Positions 18,027 through 27,246 of a stretch of 64,000 bases of DNA are shown here, piece after piece. Source of the stretch: Massilia frigida (lineage in GTDB: Bacteria; Pseudomonadota; Gammaproteobacteria; Burkholderiales; Burkholderiaceae_D); the NCBI RefSeq assembly GCF_011682175.1, contig NZ_WHJG01000004.1, positions 62,001 to 126,000 on the forward strand, read 5' to 3'. The notes under the pieces are model-generated. The model saw only the letters and a program-made list of their open reading frames with translations, had not been told where the DNA came from and did no database searches. A program made the translations under genes and the position numbers. Within the stretch, counting starts at the first letter, position 1; every line of letters starts with the position of its first letter.

Positions 18027-21000
18027 ATGGCCGCAGCAACTGAGTACACAAAAGTAGCACAAGAACTTTACCTTTCCTATTTCGGTCGTCCTGCCGATCC
18101 TGCAGGCCTGGCAGCCATGACTGCTGCGCTCGCCGCTGCGGATGCGCCAACCTCGACTTCGGGTCTGGATCTGGCATACAAGGCCGGCAACGTTGCTGTT
18201 AAAGAACTGATCGACAGCTTCGGCACCAGCGCTGAATCGCAAGCCCTGTACGCTGGCGCGACGACTTCCCAGTTCGTTACCGCGATCTTCCAGAACCTGT
18301 TCAACCGTGCTCCATTGCAAGCCGGCCTGACCTACTGGACCGGTGAAATCGACGCCGGCCGCGTCACCAAAGCCGCTGCCGCACACGCCATCCTGACCGG
18401 CGCGACCGATATCACCGGCGGCGCTGACGCTGCTGTCATCGCCCGTAAAGTTGCTGTTGCCGAAGGCTTCACCAGCGCTGTCGATACCGACAACGAAATC
18501 GCTTCGTACAAAGGCGCTGGCGCTGCTGCCGAAGCACGCAAGCTGCTGGCTAACGTCACCGCCACCACCGACGCTGCCGTGTACCAGACGACCGTCAACA
18601 CGACGATCGCCAACATGGTTCTGGGCACCATTCCTGGCTCGAACCTCGACCTGACCATCAACAAGGACTCCCTGGTTGGTACCGCTCAGAACGACAACTT
18701 CATCGGCACGTTCACCAACAACGACAACACCCTGCAAGCTGGCGACCGCGTCAACGGCGGCGGCGGCAACGACACCCTGCGTGCCGACCTGGGCGATTCG
18801 AACAACTTCGCAATGACGGTCGAAACGACCAGCGTTGAGACCGTTGTTCTGCGCGCACAAGCTATCTCGCGTGACACCACCGACAACAACACCGAGCGCA
18901 CCAGCAAGACGCAAATCGATGCCCAGGACATGGTAGGCGTTCTGCGTTGGGAAGACCGCGATAGCCGCGCCGACCTGCAAATCGAAGATGTCCGCATCCT
19001 GCCTTCGCAGATCACCCGCGACATCACCATCGCCATGGTTGGCACCGATCCAGGTAACGTCGATTTCGGCCTGTACTTCGATCAGCACTCCCTGCGCGCA
19101 GCTCCGGTTGCCCAGAGCGGCGCCACGATGCGTCTGCAACTGATGGACACCCGCGCTGCCGATGCTCAGCTCGACCCACTGAAAAGCAATCCATACAACG
19201 GCTTCACGTTCAAATTGGACGGCAAGGCTATCGTTGTTCGCTCGCAAGAGATCGACCAGGCGCAAACCTACGACCAACTGTTCACCGCAATCTCGAGCGC
19301 TGTTGCCAACACCCCTGGCATCCAGAACTTCAAAGTGACCAAAGGCATCACCTTTACCGCTGTCGATACCCAGTCGGGCCGTCCACAGACCGGTACTGAA
19401 ATCAATATCACCAACCCAGGCGCCGGCGTTATCGCAATCGACGACCAATCGGGCTGGTTGGCTGAAGCCGCAGTGCCAGCAAACTCCGGTCTGCACACCG
19501 CGATCCTGACCGACACCCCTGCAACCCAGGCGTTCAAAGTCACCAGCACCATCATCCTGGACGACGTGGGCCGTGGTTCGAACGGTGGCGATCTGGTCAT
19601 CGGCGGTCTGTCGGTTGGCGACACCTCGAACTCGAAAGGTGTTGAGCGTTTCGAAATCACCGTTGAGCGCACCAGCAAGCTGCAAACGATCAACTCGACC
19701 AACAACGCGCTGGAAGAAGTTAACCTGGTCAACGGCGTTACCAAAGGTAACCTGTCGGTCATCGGCAACCAGAACCTGATCAACTCGGCTTTTAACCCGA
19801 ATGCCCTGTTCCCACTGACCCCGCTGATCGATGCTATCGGCACCATCGGTGGCCTGCCAACCGGCGGCACCCCAGTCGGCACCCGTAGCGACTTCCCAAT
19901 GCCTGGTACCGTTACCCAGCGCGGCGGCAGCCAGCACGGCGACATCTATGGTTTCCATGACGTGCGCCTGATCGACGGTTCGACCCTGAGCGGCGACCTG
20001 AGCTTCACCGCTGTCGTGACCGACCGTTCGATCGCCAAGTACGTCAACAAAGTCGACACCCAAGCTGACGCTGCTGTTGACAACATCGCCTTCACCTACA
20101 CCGGCGGCGCTGGCAGCGACACCATGATCGTCGATCTGGACGCAGCCGTTGCTGGCAGCCGTGCACGTATCGAAAGCGGCCTGGAAGACTTCACGTTCAG
20201 CATGGTCGGCGGCGCTGGTAACGATGCACTGACCCTGCGCATCGCTCCTAATGTTGCTGGTGGCGGCGTTACCGCAACCACCAACTGGGCTAACAACCAG
20301 GATCTGAACAACAACATCAGCATCAGCGGCGGCGACGGCAACGACACCATCCGCAAACTGGGCGATGGCGATTCCCGTATCTCCGGCGGCGCTGGCGACG
20401 ACACCATCTACAGCGAAAACACCGGCCGTCAGCCTGTGAACGTCCTGGTGTACGGTTCGGCTGTGCCTGTTGCTTCGTCGACCAACGCAGCATGGGTATT
20501 CAACACCGTTGACCAGAACCCACTGAACCTCGACGCCGACCGTTTCGTCAGCGACACCCGTTCGGATTTCAACAACACCTACTTCCTGTACAACACGAAA
20601 GTTAACGTGACGTACAAAGGTATCGTGTCGACGATCACCCTGGCAAACAGCAACACCTACACTGCAACCGACCGCGACATCAACCAGGCGATCAAAAAAG
20701 CGATCAACCTGGATCCAGTGCTGAGCAAGCTGCTGGTCGCAACCGATGCTGAATCGAACGCGCTGCACGTCACGGCTCTGTCGGATGGCGTTCATGCCCT
20801 GAACGACCTGACCATCGGCTTCGTTGCTCCATCCACCGGCCTGTCGGCTGCCGACATCACCGCTGCTGCCAAAGCCTACGGTATCGTTGCTGACGCTTCC
20901 GGCGCCAATGTGTACGCTGCCATGGTCAACTCGATCAATGCACTGGGCATCAAAGGCGATTACAACTCGGCCTTCGCTACCGCGCTTGATCCAGTCGTGC

Positions 21001-22283
21001 CAGCAACGTTCGTGGCAATGACCGGCGCTGAAAGCGCGTCGATCAGCGACAACATCATCACCGGCGGCACGGGTAATGACGTTATCGTCCTGGGCAACAA
21101 AGAAGTCATCGCTGTTGATCTGGCTGCTCCAACCAGCACCGAATTCGCTGTGTCGAACAACGAAACCGTTGTCTACGCTCCTGCATTCGGCAACGACACC
21201 ATCGTCAACTTCGACTGGACCGGCGCTGGCATCGATCACCTGGACTTCACGGCACTGGGCGGCACCACGCTGACCAACGCCCTGACGACCGACAAGTCGA
21301 TCACCATCGGCACCGCTGTGAATGTTGCACTGACCGAGACCGCAATCACGGCTCTGTACGCTGCTAACAACATCGCTGCCCAGACCCACGTGTACGTGGC
21401 TGTTGATTCGGTGACCTCGATCGGTACCGTGTACCAGATCGCCGATGCAATCGGTGCTAACACCGCGACCATCACCAAGGCTGGCACCATCGATCTGGCT
21501 CAAACGATCCCTGCAGCAACCTCGCTGTGGAACTCGCTGACCCAGGCTAACTTCGTCAACTCCGACGCAGCTAACTACTACCTGCTCGAAGGCGCAGCTG
21601 GTGGCGTACCTGCAGCGATCGTTCCACCGACCGCTGTTGCTTACAGCATGACTGGCGCTACCGGCTACAACGCTGGTAACAACAACAACGTCACGATCTC
21701 GGTCGCTAACAACGGTTCGTACACTTCGACTGTCAGCAACTACGCTGCTGGCGACAAGTTCGTGTTCGTTGCTGGCACCACCGTGAGCGTTGCTGACGGC
21801 GTTGCAGGCGACCACGAAGTGACCCTGACCGCAGTCAACGGTGGTAACACCCAGACCATCGTCGTGCAAAACCCAGTTGGCGATGTCGTTCTCCCAGTCA
21901 TGGCTAGCGTTGCTGACTTCAACACGTTCTTCGGCGCTGGTTCGCTGGTTGTTTCGGGTGCTGCTACGACCCCAATCAACTCGTCGGTCACCACCATCGA
22001 CGCATCGGCTGGTAACGTGACGTTCAGCGTTGCTACCGGTACCTACACGACGACCGTGACCGGCTACGCCGATCTGGACGTGTTCCAGTTCGTAACCGGC
22101 AGCACCCTGTCGATCGTCAACGGTAACCTGACCGACGGCATCATCGATGTGCTGGCAGTCAACGGTGGCACCACCACCACCATCCACCTGACCGGTCTGG
22201 TTGCTGCAGATGACACCGCTGTTGGTACGAGCGTTGCCAACTTCAACACCACCTACGGTGCTGGTTCGCTGGTTGTTATGTAA
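18027..22283 (+). CDS. Giant secreted RTX-like surface protein with N-terminal DUF4214; candidate S-layer protein
   Basis: The ATG at 18027 has AAAGGA at six bases and gives 1,418 residues. Residues 1-190 are DUF4214-like (YTKVAQELYLSYFGRPADPA; FNRAPLQAGLTYW). There is no Sec signal peptide and I find no cysteine. Glycine-rich calcium-binding motifs of RTX type (GGxGxD) occur near residues 243, 692, 728, 768, 786 and 1012, within Thr/Ala/Asn/Val-rich beta-type sequence. The last 200 residues are a tandem duplication ending in GAGSLVV(M). Such proteins leave by type I secretion using an uncleaved C-terminal signal; the exporter genes follow. Size, composition, context and many T/A-ending codons unlike the neighbours resemble highly expressed S-layer proteins such as Caulobacter RsaA. 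An RTX adhesin is the alternative. Confidence 0.88.
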   Translation: MAAATEYTKVAQELYLSYFGRPADPAGLAAMTAALAAADAPTSTSGLDLAYKAGNVAVKELIDSFGTSAESQALYAGATTSQFVTAIFQNLFNRAPLQAGLTYWTGEIDAGRVTKAAAAHAILTGATDITGGADAAVIARKVAVAEGFTSAVDTDNEIASYKGAGAAAEARKLLANVTATTDAAVYQTTVNTTIANMVLGTIPGSNLDLTINKDSLVGTAQNDNFIGTFTNNDNTLQAGDRVNGGGGNDTLRADLGDSNNFAMTVETTSVETVVLRAQAISRDTTDNNTERTSKTQIDAQDMVGVLRWEDRDSRADLQIEDVRILPSQITRDITIAMVGTDPGNVDFGLYFDQHSLRAAPVAQSGATMRLQLMDTRAADAQLDPLKSNPYNGFTFKLDGKAIVVRSQEIDQAQTYDQLFTAISSAVANTPGIQNFKVTKGITFTAVDTQSGRPQTGTEINITNPGAGVIAIDDQSGWLAEAAVPANSGLHTAILTDTPATQAFKVTSTIILDDVGRGSNGGDLVIGGLSVGDTSNSKGVERFEITVERTSKLQTINSTNNALEEVNLVNGVTKGNLSVIGNQNLINSAFNPNALFPLTPLIDAIGTIGGLPTGGTPVGTRSDFPMPGTVTQRGGSQHGDIYGFHDVRLIDGSTLSGDLSFTAVVTDRSIAKYVNKVDTQADAAVDNIAFTYTGGAGSDTMIVDLDAAVAGSRARIESGLEDFTFSMVGGAGNDALTLRIAPNVAGGGVTATTNWANNQDLNNNISISGGDGNDTIRKLGDGDSRISGGAGDDTIYSENTGRQPVNVLVYGSAVPVASSTNAAWVFNTVDQNPLNLDADRFVSDTRSDFNNTYFLYNTKVNVTYKGIVSTITLANSNTYTATDRDINQAIKKAINLDPVLSKLLVATDAESNALHVTALSDGVHALNDLTIGFVAPSTGLSAADITAAAKAYGIVADASGANVYAAMVNSINALGIKGDYNSAFATALDPVVPATFVAMTGAESASISDNIITGGTGNDVIVLGNKEVIAVDLAAPTSTEFAVSNNETVVYAPAFGNDTIVNFDWTGAGIDHLDFTALGGTTLTNALTTDKSITIGTAVNVALTETAITALYAANNIAAQTHVYVAVDSVTSIGTVYQIADAIGANTATITKAGTIDLAQTIPAATSLWNSLTQANFVNSDAANYYLLEGAAGGVPAAIVPPTAVAYSMTGATGYNAGNNNNVTISVANNGSYTSTVSNYAAGDKFVFVAGTTVSVADGVAGDHEVTLTAVNGGNTQTIVVQNPVGDVVLPVMASVADFNTFFGAGSLVVSGAATTPINSSVTTIDASAGNVTFSVATGTYTTTVTGYADLDVFQFVTGSTLSIVNGNLTDGIIDVLAVNGGTTTTIHLTGLVAADDTAVGTSVANFNTTYGAGSLVVM
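21685..22280 (+). repeat. Tandem C-terminal duplication in the giant secreted protein
   Basis: Two units of about 90 residues align: nt 21685-21957 (NNVTISVANNGSYTSTVSNY ... GAGSLVV) and nt 22011-22280 (GNVTFSVATGTYTTTVTGYA ... GAGSLVVM). They share the order V-T-x-S-V-A, T-S/T-T-V, D-x-F-x-F-V, A-V-N-G-G-x-T-x-T-I and GAGSLVV. The last copy probably carries the type I secretion signal. Confidence 0.75.
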
Positions 22284-22308
22284 TAATTAGTCCCAGTAGC
22301 AAGGAATC

Positions 22309-22373
22309 GCAGGCCCCCGGGCCTGCCTTTCCAAGCCACACGAAAAGCCAGGCTTCACCGCCTGGCTTTTTTT
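22309..22373 (+). terminator. Double-hairpin rho-independent terminator after the giant gene
   Basis: The first hairpin is GCAGGCCC / GGGCCTGC (22309-22326). The second is AAAGCCAGGC / GCCTGGCTTT (22344-22369) with a TTCACC loop and a run of seven T. This efficient stop suits a strongly transcribed monocistronic gene and means the exporter needs its own promoter. Confidence 0.92.
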
Positions 22374-22473
22374 ATCCGCCCGCCGTTCGTGCCGGGCGTT
22401 CTTGCAGATTTCATACTGCGCACAATAAATCTTCTCTGGTGTTAAAACCTTGCTTATGCTAAGCTTTTGAACT

Positions 22474-22489
22474 TGTGATCCACATCACA
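22474..22489 (+). promoter_or_regulatory. Perfect CRP-type binding site before the type I secretion operon
   Basis: The sequence TGTGA-tccaca-TCACA matches all ten fixed consensus bases, like the site before the giant gene. It lies 148 bases before the ATG of the ABC transporter gene. The start site is unclear, so the promoter class cannot be assigned. Confidence 0.75.
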
Positions 22490-22636
22490 TTTCCAAGCGG
22501 ATTTTTTTGACATCCTGTCGGCCTGCTGCCCACTTCCCGCCCTGGCGGCCAGCGCGGCGCGCATGCCAAGGGCTCGGGAAGCAGCCGCCGTCCGCTCTGT
22601 CCCTCGTGAATTACTAATGAATTGTGCTGGTCTCAA

Positions 22637-24475
22637 ATGAAAAAACTTCTCGATAAAAAGAACGAAATTGGGCAAGCGCTGCTCACGTTCAAGAGCACCT
22701 TCTACACCGTTGGCGTGTTCAGTGCCATCACCAACTTGTTGATGCTGGTGCCGTCGATTTACATGCTGCAGGTGTACGACCGCGTGCTGGCCAGCCAGAA
22801 CGAAATCACCCTGCTCATGCTGACCTTGCTGATGCTGGGCGCCTACCTGCTCATGAGCGCGCTGGAATTGATGCGCAGCCTGATCCTGGTGCGCGTCGGC
22901 GCCGCCTTCGACATGCAGATGAACCGGCGCGTCTACACCGCCGCCTTTGAACGCAACCTCAAGAAAGCCGGCGGCAATGCGGGCCAGGCCTTGAGCGACC
23001 TGACCAATATCCGCCAGTTCCTCACCGGTAACGCACTGTTCGCCTTCTTCGACGCGCCATGGTTCCCGCTCTACCTGATCGTGATCTTCTTCTTCCAGCC
23101 GCTGCTCGGCTGGTTCGCCCTGGGCGGCACCGCCATCCTGGTGATCCTGGCCGTGGTCAACGAGCGCGTCTCGCACAAGCCGCTGGCCGAGGCCAGCACC
23201 ACCTCCATCATGGCCGGCAACATGGCCACGAATAACCTGCGCAATGCCGAAGTCATCGAAGCGATGGGCATGCTGCCCAACCTGCAGGCGCGCTGGTACA
23301 AACTGCACAGCAAGTTCCTGGCACTGCAGGCCGAAGCGAGCCGCAAGGCCGGCACCGTGGGTGCCATCACCAAGTTTTTCCAGGTCTCGCTGCAATCGCT
23401 GATCCTCGGCCTCGGCGCCTTGCTGGTGATCGAAGGCAAGCTGACCCCGGGCATGATGATTGCCGCCTCGATCCTGGTCGGCCGCGCCATGCAGCCGGTG
23501 CAGCAAGTGATCGGCGTGTGGAAGTCGTTTGCCGGCGTGCGCAGTTCCTACGAGCGCCTGGAAGCGCTGCTGGAAGAGAATGACGAGCGCAAGGAAGGCA
23601 TGAGCCTGCCGAAGCCGACCGGCCACCTGCAGATCGATAACATCACCGCCGGCCCGCCGGGCGCTGCCGCGCCAGTGTTGAAAAGCGTCAGTTTCGCGGT
23701 TGAGCCGGGCGATGTGCTGGCCGTGATCGGCCCCAGCGGTTCGGGCAAGTCGACCCTGGCGCGCCTGCTGGTCGGTGTCTGGCCAGCCGTGGTCGGCAAG
23801 GTCCGCCTGGACAGTGCGGATATCTACCAGTGGAACAAGGATGAACTGGGCCCGCACATGGGTTACCTGCCGCAGGATATCGAACTGTTTGGCGGTACCG
23901 TGAGCGAAAACATCGCCCGTTTCGGCAGCATCGAGCCGGAGCAGGTGGTACTCGCCGCCCAGCGTGCCGGCGTACATGAAATGATCCTCAAGATGCCGGC
24001 AGGCTACGATACCGTGCTGGGCGACGGCGGTGCCGGCCTGTCCGGCGGCCAGAAGCAGCGCCTCGGCCTGGCCCGCGCCATGTACGGCGATCCATCGCTG
24101 CTGGTGCTCGACGAGCCGAACTCGAACCTGGATGATATGGGCGAGCAAGCCCTGATGGTGGCCGTGCAGGAATTGCGCCAGCGCGGCAAGACCATCGTGC
24201 TGATCACGCACCGTCCGGCCGCCATCAATGTCTCGACCAAAATGCTGGTCTTGCGCGAAGGCACGGTACAAATGTTCGGCCCGACCAACCAGGTCATGCA
24301 GGCGATCCACGACGCCAACAAGAAAATCATAGAAGCACAGCAGGCCGCAGCCCGCCAGCAGCAGGGACAAGCAGGCACGGCGCCGGGCCAACCCGGCCAG
24401 CCGGGCCAGGCAACGCAGCCGGCCCAGCCCCAGCTCAACGCTGGCAGCCCTGCGGTAACAACGGAAAAGGAATAA
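22637..24475 (+). CDS. Type I secretion system permease/ATPase (PrtD/RsaD family)
   Basis: This 612-residue inner-membrane ABC exporter energises secretion of the upstream giant protein. The N-terminal half has membrane helices (LLMLVPSIYMLQVYDRVLAS). The ATPase domain has Walker A GPSGSGKST (about 365), signature LSGGQKQR (about 468) and Walker B LLVLDEPNSNLD. It lacks the peptidase-like CLD domain of HlyB, which matches the PrtD/RsaD class used for proteases and S-layer proteins. The C-terminus is a Gln/Pro/Gly-rich tail of about 45 residues. The ATG at 22637 is the best start, though its ribosome site is weak. The gene is followed directly by the adaptor and outer-membrane subunits. Confidence 0.95.
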   Translation: MKKLLDKKNEIGQALLTFKSTFYTVGVFSAITNLLMLVPSIYMLQVYDRVLASQNEITLLMLTLLMLGAYLLMSALELMRSLILVRVGAAFDMQMNRRVYTAAFERNLKKAGGNAGQALSDLTNIRQFLTGNALFAFFDAPWFPLYLIVIFFFQPLLGWFALGGTAILVILAVVNERVSHKPLAEASTTSIMAGNMATNNLRNAEVIEAMGMLPNLQARWYKLHSKFLALQAEASRKAGTVGAITKFFQVSLQSLILGLGALLVIEGKLTPGMMIAASILVGRAMQPVQQVIGVWKSFAGVRSSYERLEALLEENDERKEGMSLPKPTGHLQIDNITAGPPGAAAPVLKSVSFAVEPGDVLAVIGPSGSGKSTLARLLVGVWPAVVGKVRLDSADIYQWNKDELGPHMGYLPQDIELFGGTVSENIARFGSIEPEQVVLAAQRAGVHEMILKMPAGYDTVLGDGGAGLSGGQKQRLGLARAMYGDPSLLVLDEPNSNLDDMGEQALMVAVQELRQRGKTIVLITHRPAAINVSTKMLVLREGTVQMFGPTNQVMQAIHDANKKIIEAQQAAARQQQGQAGTAPGQPGQPGQATQPAQPQLNAGSPAVTTEKE

Positions 24476-24478
24476 GCC

Positions 24479-25846
24479 ATGACCATGAAAATCCTGAGCA
24501 GGACCAGCAACGCCACCGACGTGGTGGCACGCGATGTGGTGCCGTTTGACCCGGACAGCGTGGACTCGCGCAAGTATTCCCGCCTCGGCTGGATCATCGT
24601 GCTGGTGGGCGTGGTCGGTTTCCTCCTGTGGGCATCGCTGGCCCCGCTCGACCGCGGTGTTCCGCTGTCGGGCACGGTAGCGACCGAGACCAGCCGCAAG
24701 GCGGTCCAGCATCAGGCCGGCGGCCTGATCGAAGATATCCTGGTCAAGGATGGCGATGTGGTCAAGGCTGGCCAGGTGCTGGTGCGCATGAATCCGACCG
24801 TGGCCCGTTCGTCCGCCGAGATCACCCGTTCCCAGTATTTCGGCGCCCTGGCGGCGGAAGCGCGCCTGCAGGCCGAGCGTGACGGCAAGAGCCAGCCGGT
24901 GTTTCCCAAGGAATTGATCGACAGCAAGAACGATGCGCGTGCCATCGACGCGATGGAATCGCAAAAGCAGCTGTTGAGCTCGCGCCAATCGTCCCTGAAA
25001 AACGAACTGGCTGCAATGGATGAGAATGCCGCCGGCTTGAAATCCCAGGCCAAGGGTTTGCAGGAAGGATTGGCCAGCAAGAAAAGCCAGGCCGTCATCA
25101 TCAAGGAACAGCTCGACGGCATGCGCGAACTGGCCAAGGATGGCTATGTGCCGCGCTCGCGCCTGCTGGAAATGGAGCGCACCTATATGTCCCTGCAAGG
25201 CACGATTTCCGAAGATCTCGGCAATATCGGCCGGGTCCAGAACCAGGTGATGGAAATGTCCCTGCGCCGCATCATGCGCTCCCAGGAATACCAGAAGGAA
25301 ATCGCCGCCCAGCTGGCCGACGTGCAAAAGGAAAGCAGTTCGCTCGCCAGCCGCATCGCGGGCCAGGACTTCGAGCTGGCCAGCACCGAAGTCAAGGCGC
25401 CGGTCGACGGCACCGTGGTCGGCCTGCAAATCTTCACCAAGGGCGGCGTGATCGGCGCCGGCGCGCACATGATGGATATCGTGCCGAGCTCGGACGCGCT
25501 GGTGGTCGAAGGCCAGCTGGCGGTCAACCTGATCGACAAGGTGCGCGTCGGCCTGCCGGTCGAGTTCATTTTCTCGGCCTTCAACACCAACAAGACCCCG
25601 CACATTCCCGGCATCGTGACGCAAGTCTCGGCCGACCGTACCGTCGAGGAACGTACCGGCATGCCATACTACAAGATCAAGGCCCGGGTCACCCCGGAAG
25701 GCGCCAAGCTGATTGCCCAGAATAAACTCGATATCCAGTCGGGCATGCCTGCGGAACTGTTCATCAAGACCGGTGAACGCACCATGATGAATTACCTGTT
25801 CAAGCCGATCTTTGATCGCGCCAAGACATCGTTGTCGGAGGATTAA
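24479..25846 (+). CDS. Type I secretion periplasmic adaptor (HlyD/PrtE/RsaE family)
   Basis: This 455-residue membrane-fusion protein links the ABC exporter to the outer-membrane channel. It has a short cytoplasmic N-terminus, one membrane helix (LGWIIVLVGVVGFLLWASLA, about 36-55) and a lipoyl/barrel-sandwich half (HQAGGLIEDILVKDGDVVKAG). A long coiled-coil hairpin spans about 140-300. The second lipoyl half (VKAPVDGTVVGLQIF) and a C-terminal beta domain follow. AAGGAA precedes the ATG, which lies three bases after the ABC gene stop, and the stop TAA abuts the next ATG. Confidence 0.95.
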   Translation: MTMKILSRTSNATDVVARDVVPFDPDSVDSRKYSRLGWIIVLVGVVGFLLWASLAPLDRGVPLSGTVATETSRKAVQHQAGGLIEDILVKDGDVVKAGQVLVRMNPTVARSSAEITRSQYFGALAAEARLQAERDGKSQPVFPKELIDSKNDARAIDAMESQKQLLSSRQSSLKNELAAMDENAAGLKSQAKGLQEGLASKKSQAVIIKEQLDGMRELAKDGYVPRSRLLEMERTYMSLQGTISEDLGNIGRVQNQVMEMSLRRIMRSQEYQKEIAAQLADVQKESSSLASRIAGQDFELASTEVKAPVDGTVVGLQIFTKGGVIGAGAHMMDIVPSSDALVVEGQLAVNLIDKVRVGLPVEFIFSAFNTNKTPHIPGIVTQVSADRTVEERTGMPYYKIKARVTPEGAKLIAQNKLDIQSGMPAELFIKTGERTMMNYLFKPIFDRAKTSLSED

Positions 25847-27190
25847 ATGACGTTTCACCTGATCGCCTTACGCCAGGGCCGGCGCCTGAAAACCGTCGCC
25901 GCCGCCGCCGCCATGCTGCTCGCCAGCGCCGGTGCCAGCGCCATCAATCTGCAGCAAGCCTACGAGCAGGCCCTGCAGAACGATCCGACTTACCGCGCCG
26001 CTTTCTATGAAAACCAGAGCGGCAAGGAAAATGCGATCCTGGGCCGCGCCGGTCTGCTGCCGAACGTGCAGGCCAATTACAACGCGAGCAAGAACCGCTC
26101 CGATATCGACACGCCGACCACGTCGACCCAGCCGGAATACATCAGCCGCGTGTCCACCATCCAGCTGCGCCAGGCCCTGTTCAACGTGGACGCCTATGCG
26201 CGCTTCAAGCAGGGCAAGGCCCAGGCCGCGCTGAGCGACCAGTTGTTCAGCGTGCGCGGCCAGGAATTGCTGCTGCGCGTGATCGGCGCCTATTTCGACG
26301 CCTTGTTCAGCGATGAACAGGTGGCCCTGATCCAGGCCCAGCGCGACGCCTACCTCGAACAGAGCGCCGTCAACGAGCGCCTGCTCAAGCACGGCGAAGG
26401 CACCCGCACCGACGTGCTGGAAGTGCAGGCGCGCCTGGAACTGTCCGAAGCCCAGCTGATCGAAGCGAAGGATAACCAGGCCACCGCGCGCAATGCCCTG
26501 TCCGCCATGGTCGGCGCCGAGGTTGGCAAACTGGTCGGCCTGAACGATACCTTCCGCATGCTGCCGCTGGCCCCCACCGGCGTGGAAGAGTGGAAGGCCA
26601 TGGCGCTCAAGCAAAATCCCGAGCTGGCCGCCCAGACGCTCGCGCTCGACGTGGCCAGGCAGGAAATCCTCAAGGCCCGCGCCGGCCACGCGCCGCGCCT
26701 GGACTTTGTCGCTTCCTACAGCAAGAACGCCTCGGAAACGATCAATACCTTCAACCAGGAATCGACCGTGCGCGCGATCGGCATCCAGCTCAACGTGCCG
26801 CTGTATGCGGGCGGTGCGGTCAACGCCAGTTCACGCCAGGCTGTCGCCGGCCTGGAACGCGCGCGCGCCGACCTGCAGACCAAGACCGACAAGGCCCTGA
26901 TCGAAGTGAGCAAGCAATACAGCGCGGTGCAAAGCGGCGTCGCCAAGGTCAACGCGCTCAACCGCGCGGTGGAATCGAGCAATCTGCTGATCAAGGCGAC
27001 CGAACAAAGCATCAAGGGCGGGGTGCGCATCAACCTCGACCTGCTCAACGCCCAGCAGCAATTGTTTACCGCCAAGCGCGACCTGGCCCAGGCCCGCTAC
27101 GGCTACCTGCTGGCCTCGCTGCGCCTGCGCGCCGCGGCCGGCACCCTGGGCGGTGACGACGTCACCCGCCTGGCGTCCTATTTCCGCTGA
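25847..27190 (+). CDS. Type I secretion outer-membrane channel, TolC family (PrtF/RsaF type)
   Basis: This 447-residue protein has a signal peptide (AAAAAMLLASAGASA, cut near 33) and the TolC family opening INLQQAYEQALQNDPTYRAA. Two repeats of long helices and short strands follow, with NVPLYAGGAVNASSRQA typical of the second half. It forms the trimeric outer-membrane tunnel. The ATG directly follows the adaptor stop (TAAATG). A dedicated channel gene in the same operon suggests an exporter used for one major substrate. A terminator lies 11 bases after the stop. Confidence 0.95.
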   Translation: MTFHLIALRQGRRLKTVAAAAAMLLASAGASAINLQQAYEQALQNDPTYRAAFYENQSGKENAILGRAGLLPNVQANYNASKNRSDIDTPTTSTQPEYISRVSTIQLRQALFNVDAYARFKQGKAQAALSDQLFSVRGQELLLRVIGAYFDALFSDEQVALIQAQRDAYLEQSAVNERLLKHGEGTRTDVLEVQARLELSEAQLIEAKDNQATARNALSAMVGAEVGKLVGLNDTFRMLPLAPTGVEEWKAMALKQNPELAAQTLALDVARQEILKARAGHAPRLDFVASYSKNASETINTFNQESTVRAIGIQLNVPLYAGGAVNASSRQAVAGLERARADLQTKTDKALIEVSKQYSAVQSGVAKVNALNRAVESSNLLIKATEQSIKGGVRINLDLLNAQQQLFTAKRDLAQARYGYLLASLRLRAAAGTLGGDDVTRLASYFR

Positions 27191-27201
27191 CCCAACCCCC
27201 T

Positions 27202-27231
27202 GCCGGCGGCCATCTGGCGCCGGCTTTTTTT
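27202..27231 (+). terminator. Rho-independent terminator between the TolC-family gene and the 68-residue gene
   Basis: The stem GCCGGCG (27202-27208) and CGCCGGC (27218-27224) is followed by seven T. It ends most transcription of the secretion operon just before the ribosome site of the next small gene, so that gene is read only by leakage or from another promoter. Confidence 0.85.
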
Positions 27232-27246
27232 ATCATAAGAGGAAAC

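Larger units (their letters stand above)
22284..22636. other. Intergenic region between the giant gene and the type I secretion operon
   Basis: These 353 bases contain two consecutive hairpins, the second a strong terminator (22344-22373), then a perfect CRP-type site (22474-22489). A TTGACA lies at 22507-22512, but no good -10 stands at the matching distance. No gene is evident. Confidence 0.7.

Noticed and set aside
18021-22187. Very long open frame (about 1,388 codons) on the minus strand opposite the giant gene
   Set aside because: It is the antisense image of a gene rich in Ala, Thr, Val and Asn codons. It has no ribosome site and no family motifs, while the plus strand carries DUF4214 and RTX motifs.
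22454-25858. 1,134-codon minus-strand frame opposite the secretion genes
   Set aside because: It is His/Gln/Gly-rich nonsense across two genes whose plus-strand products are clear ABC exporter and HlyD proteins.
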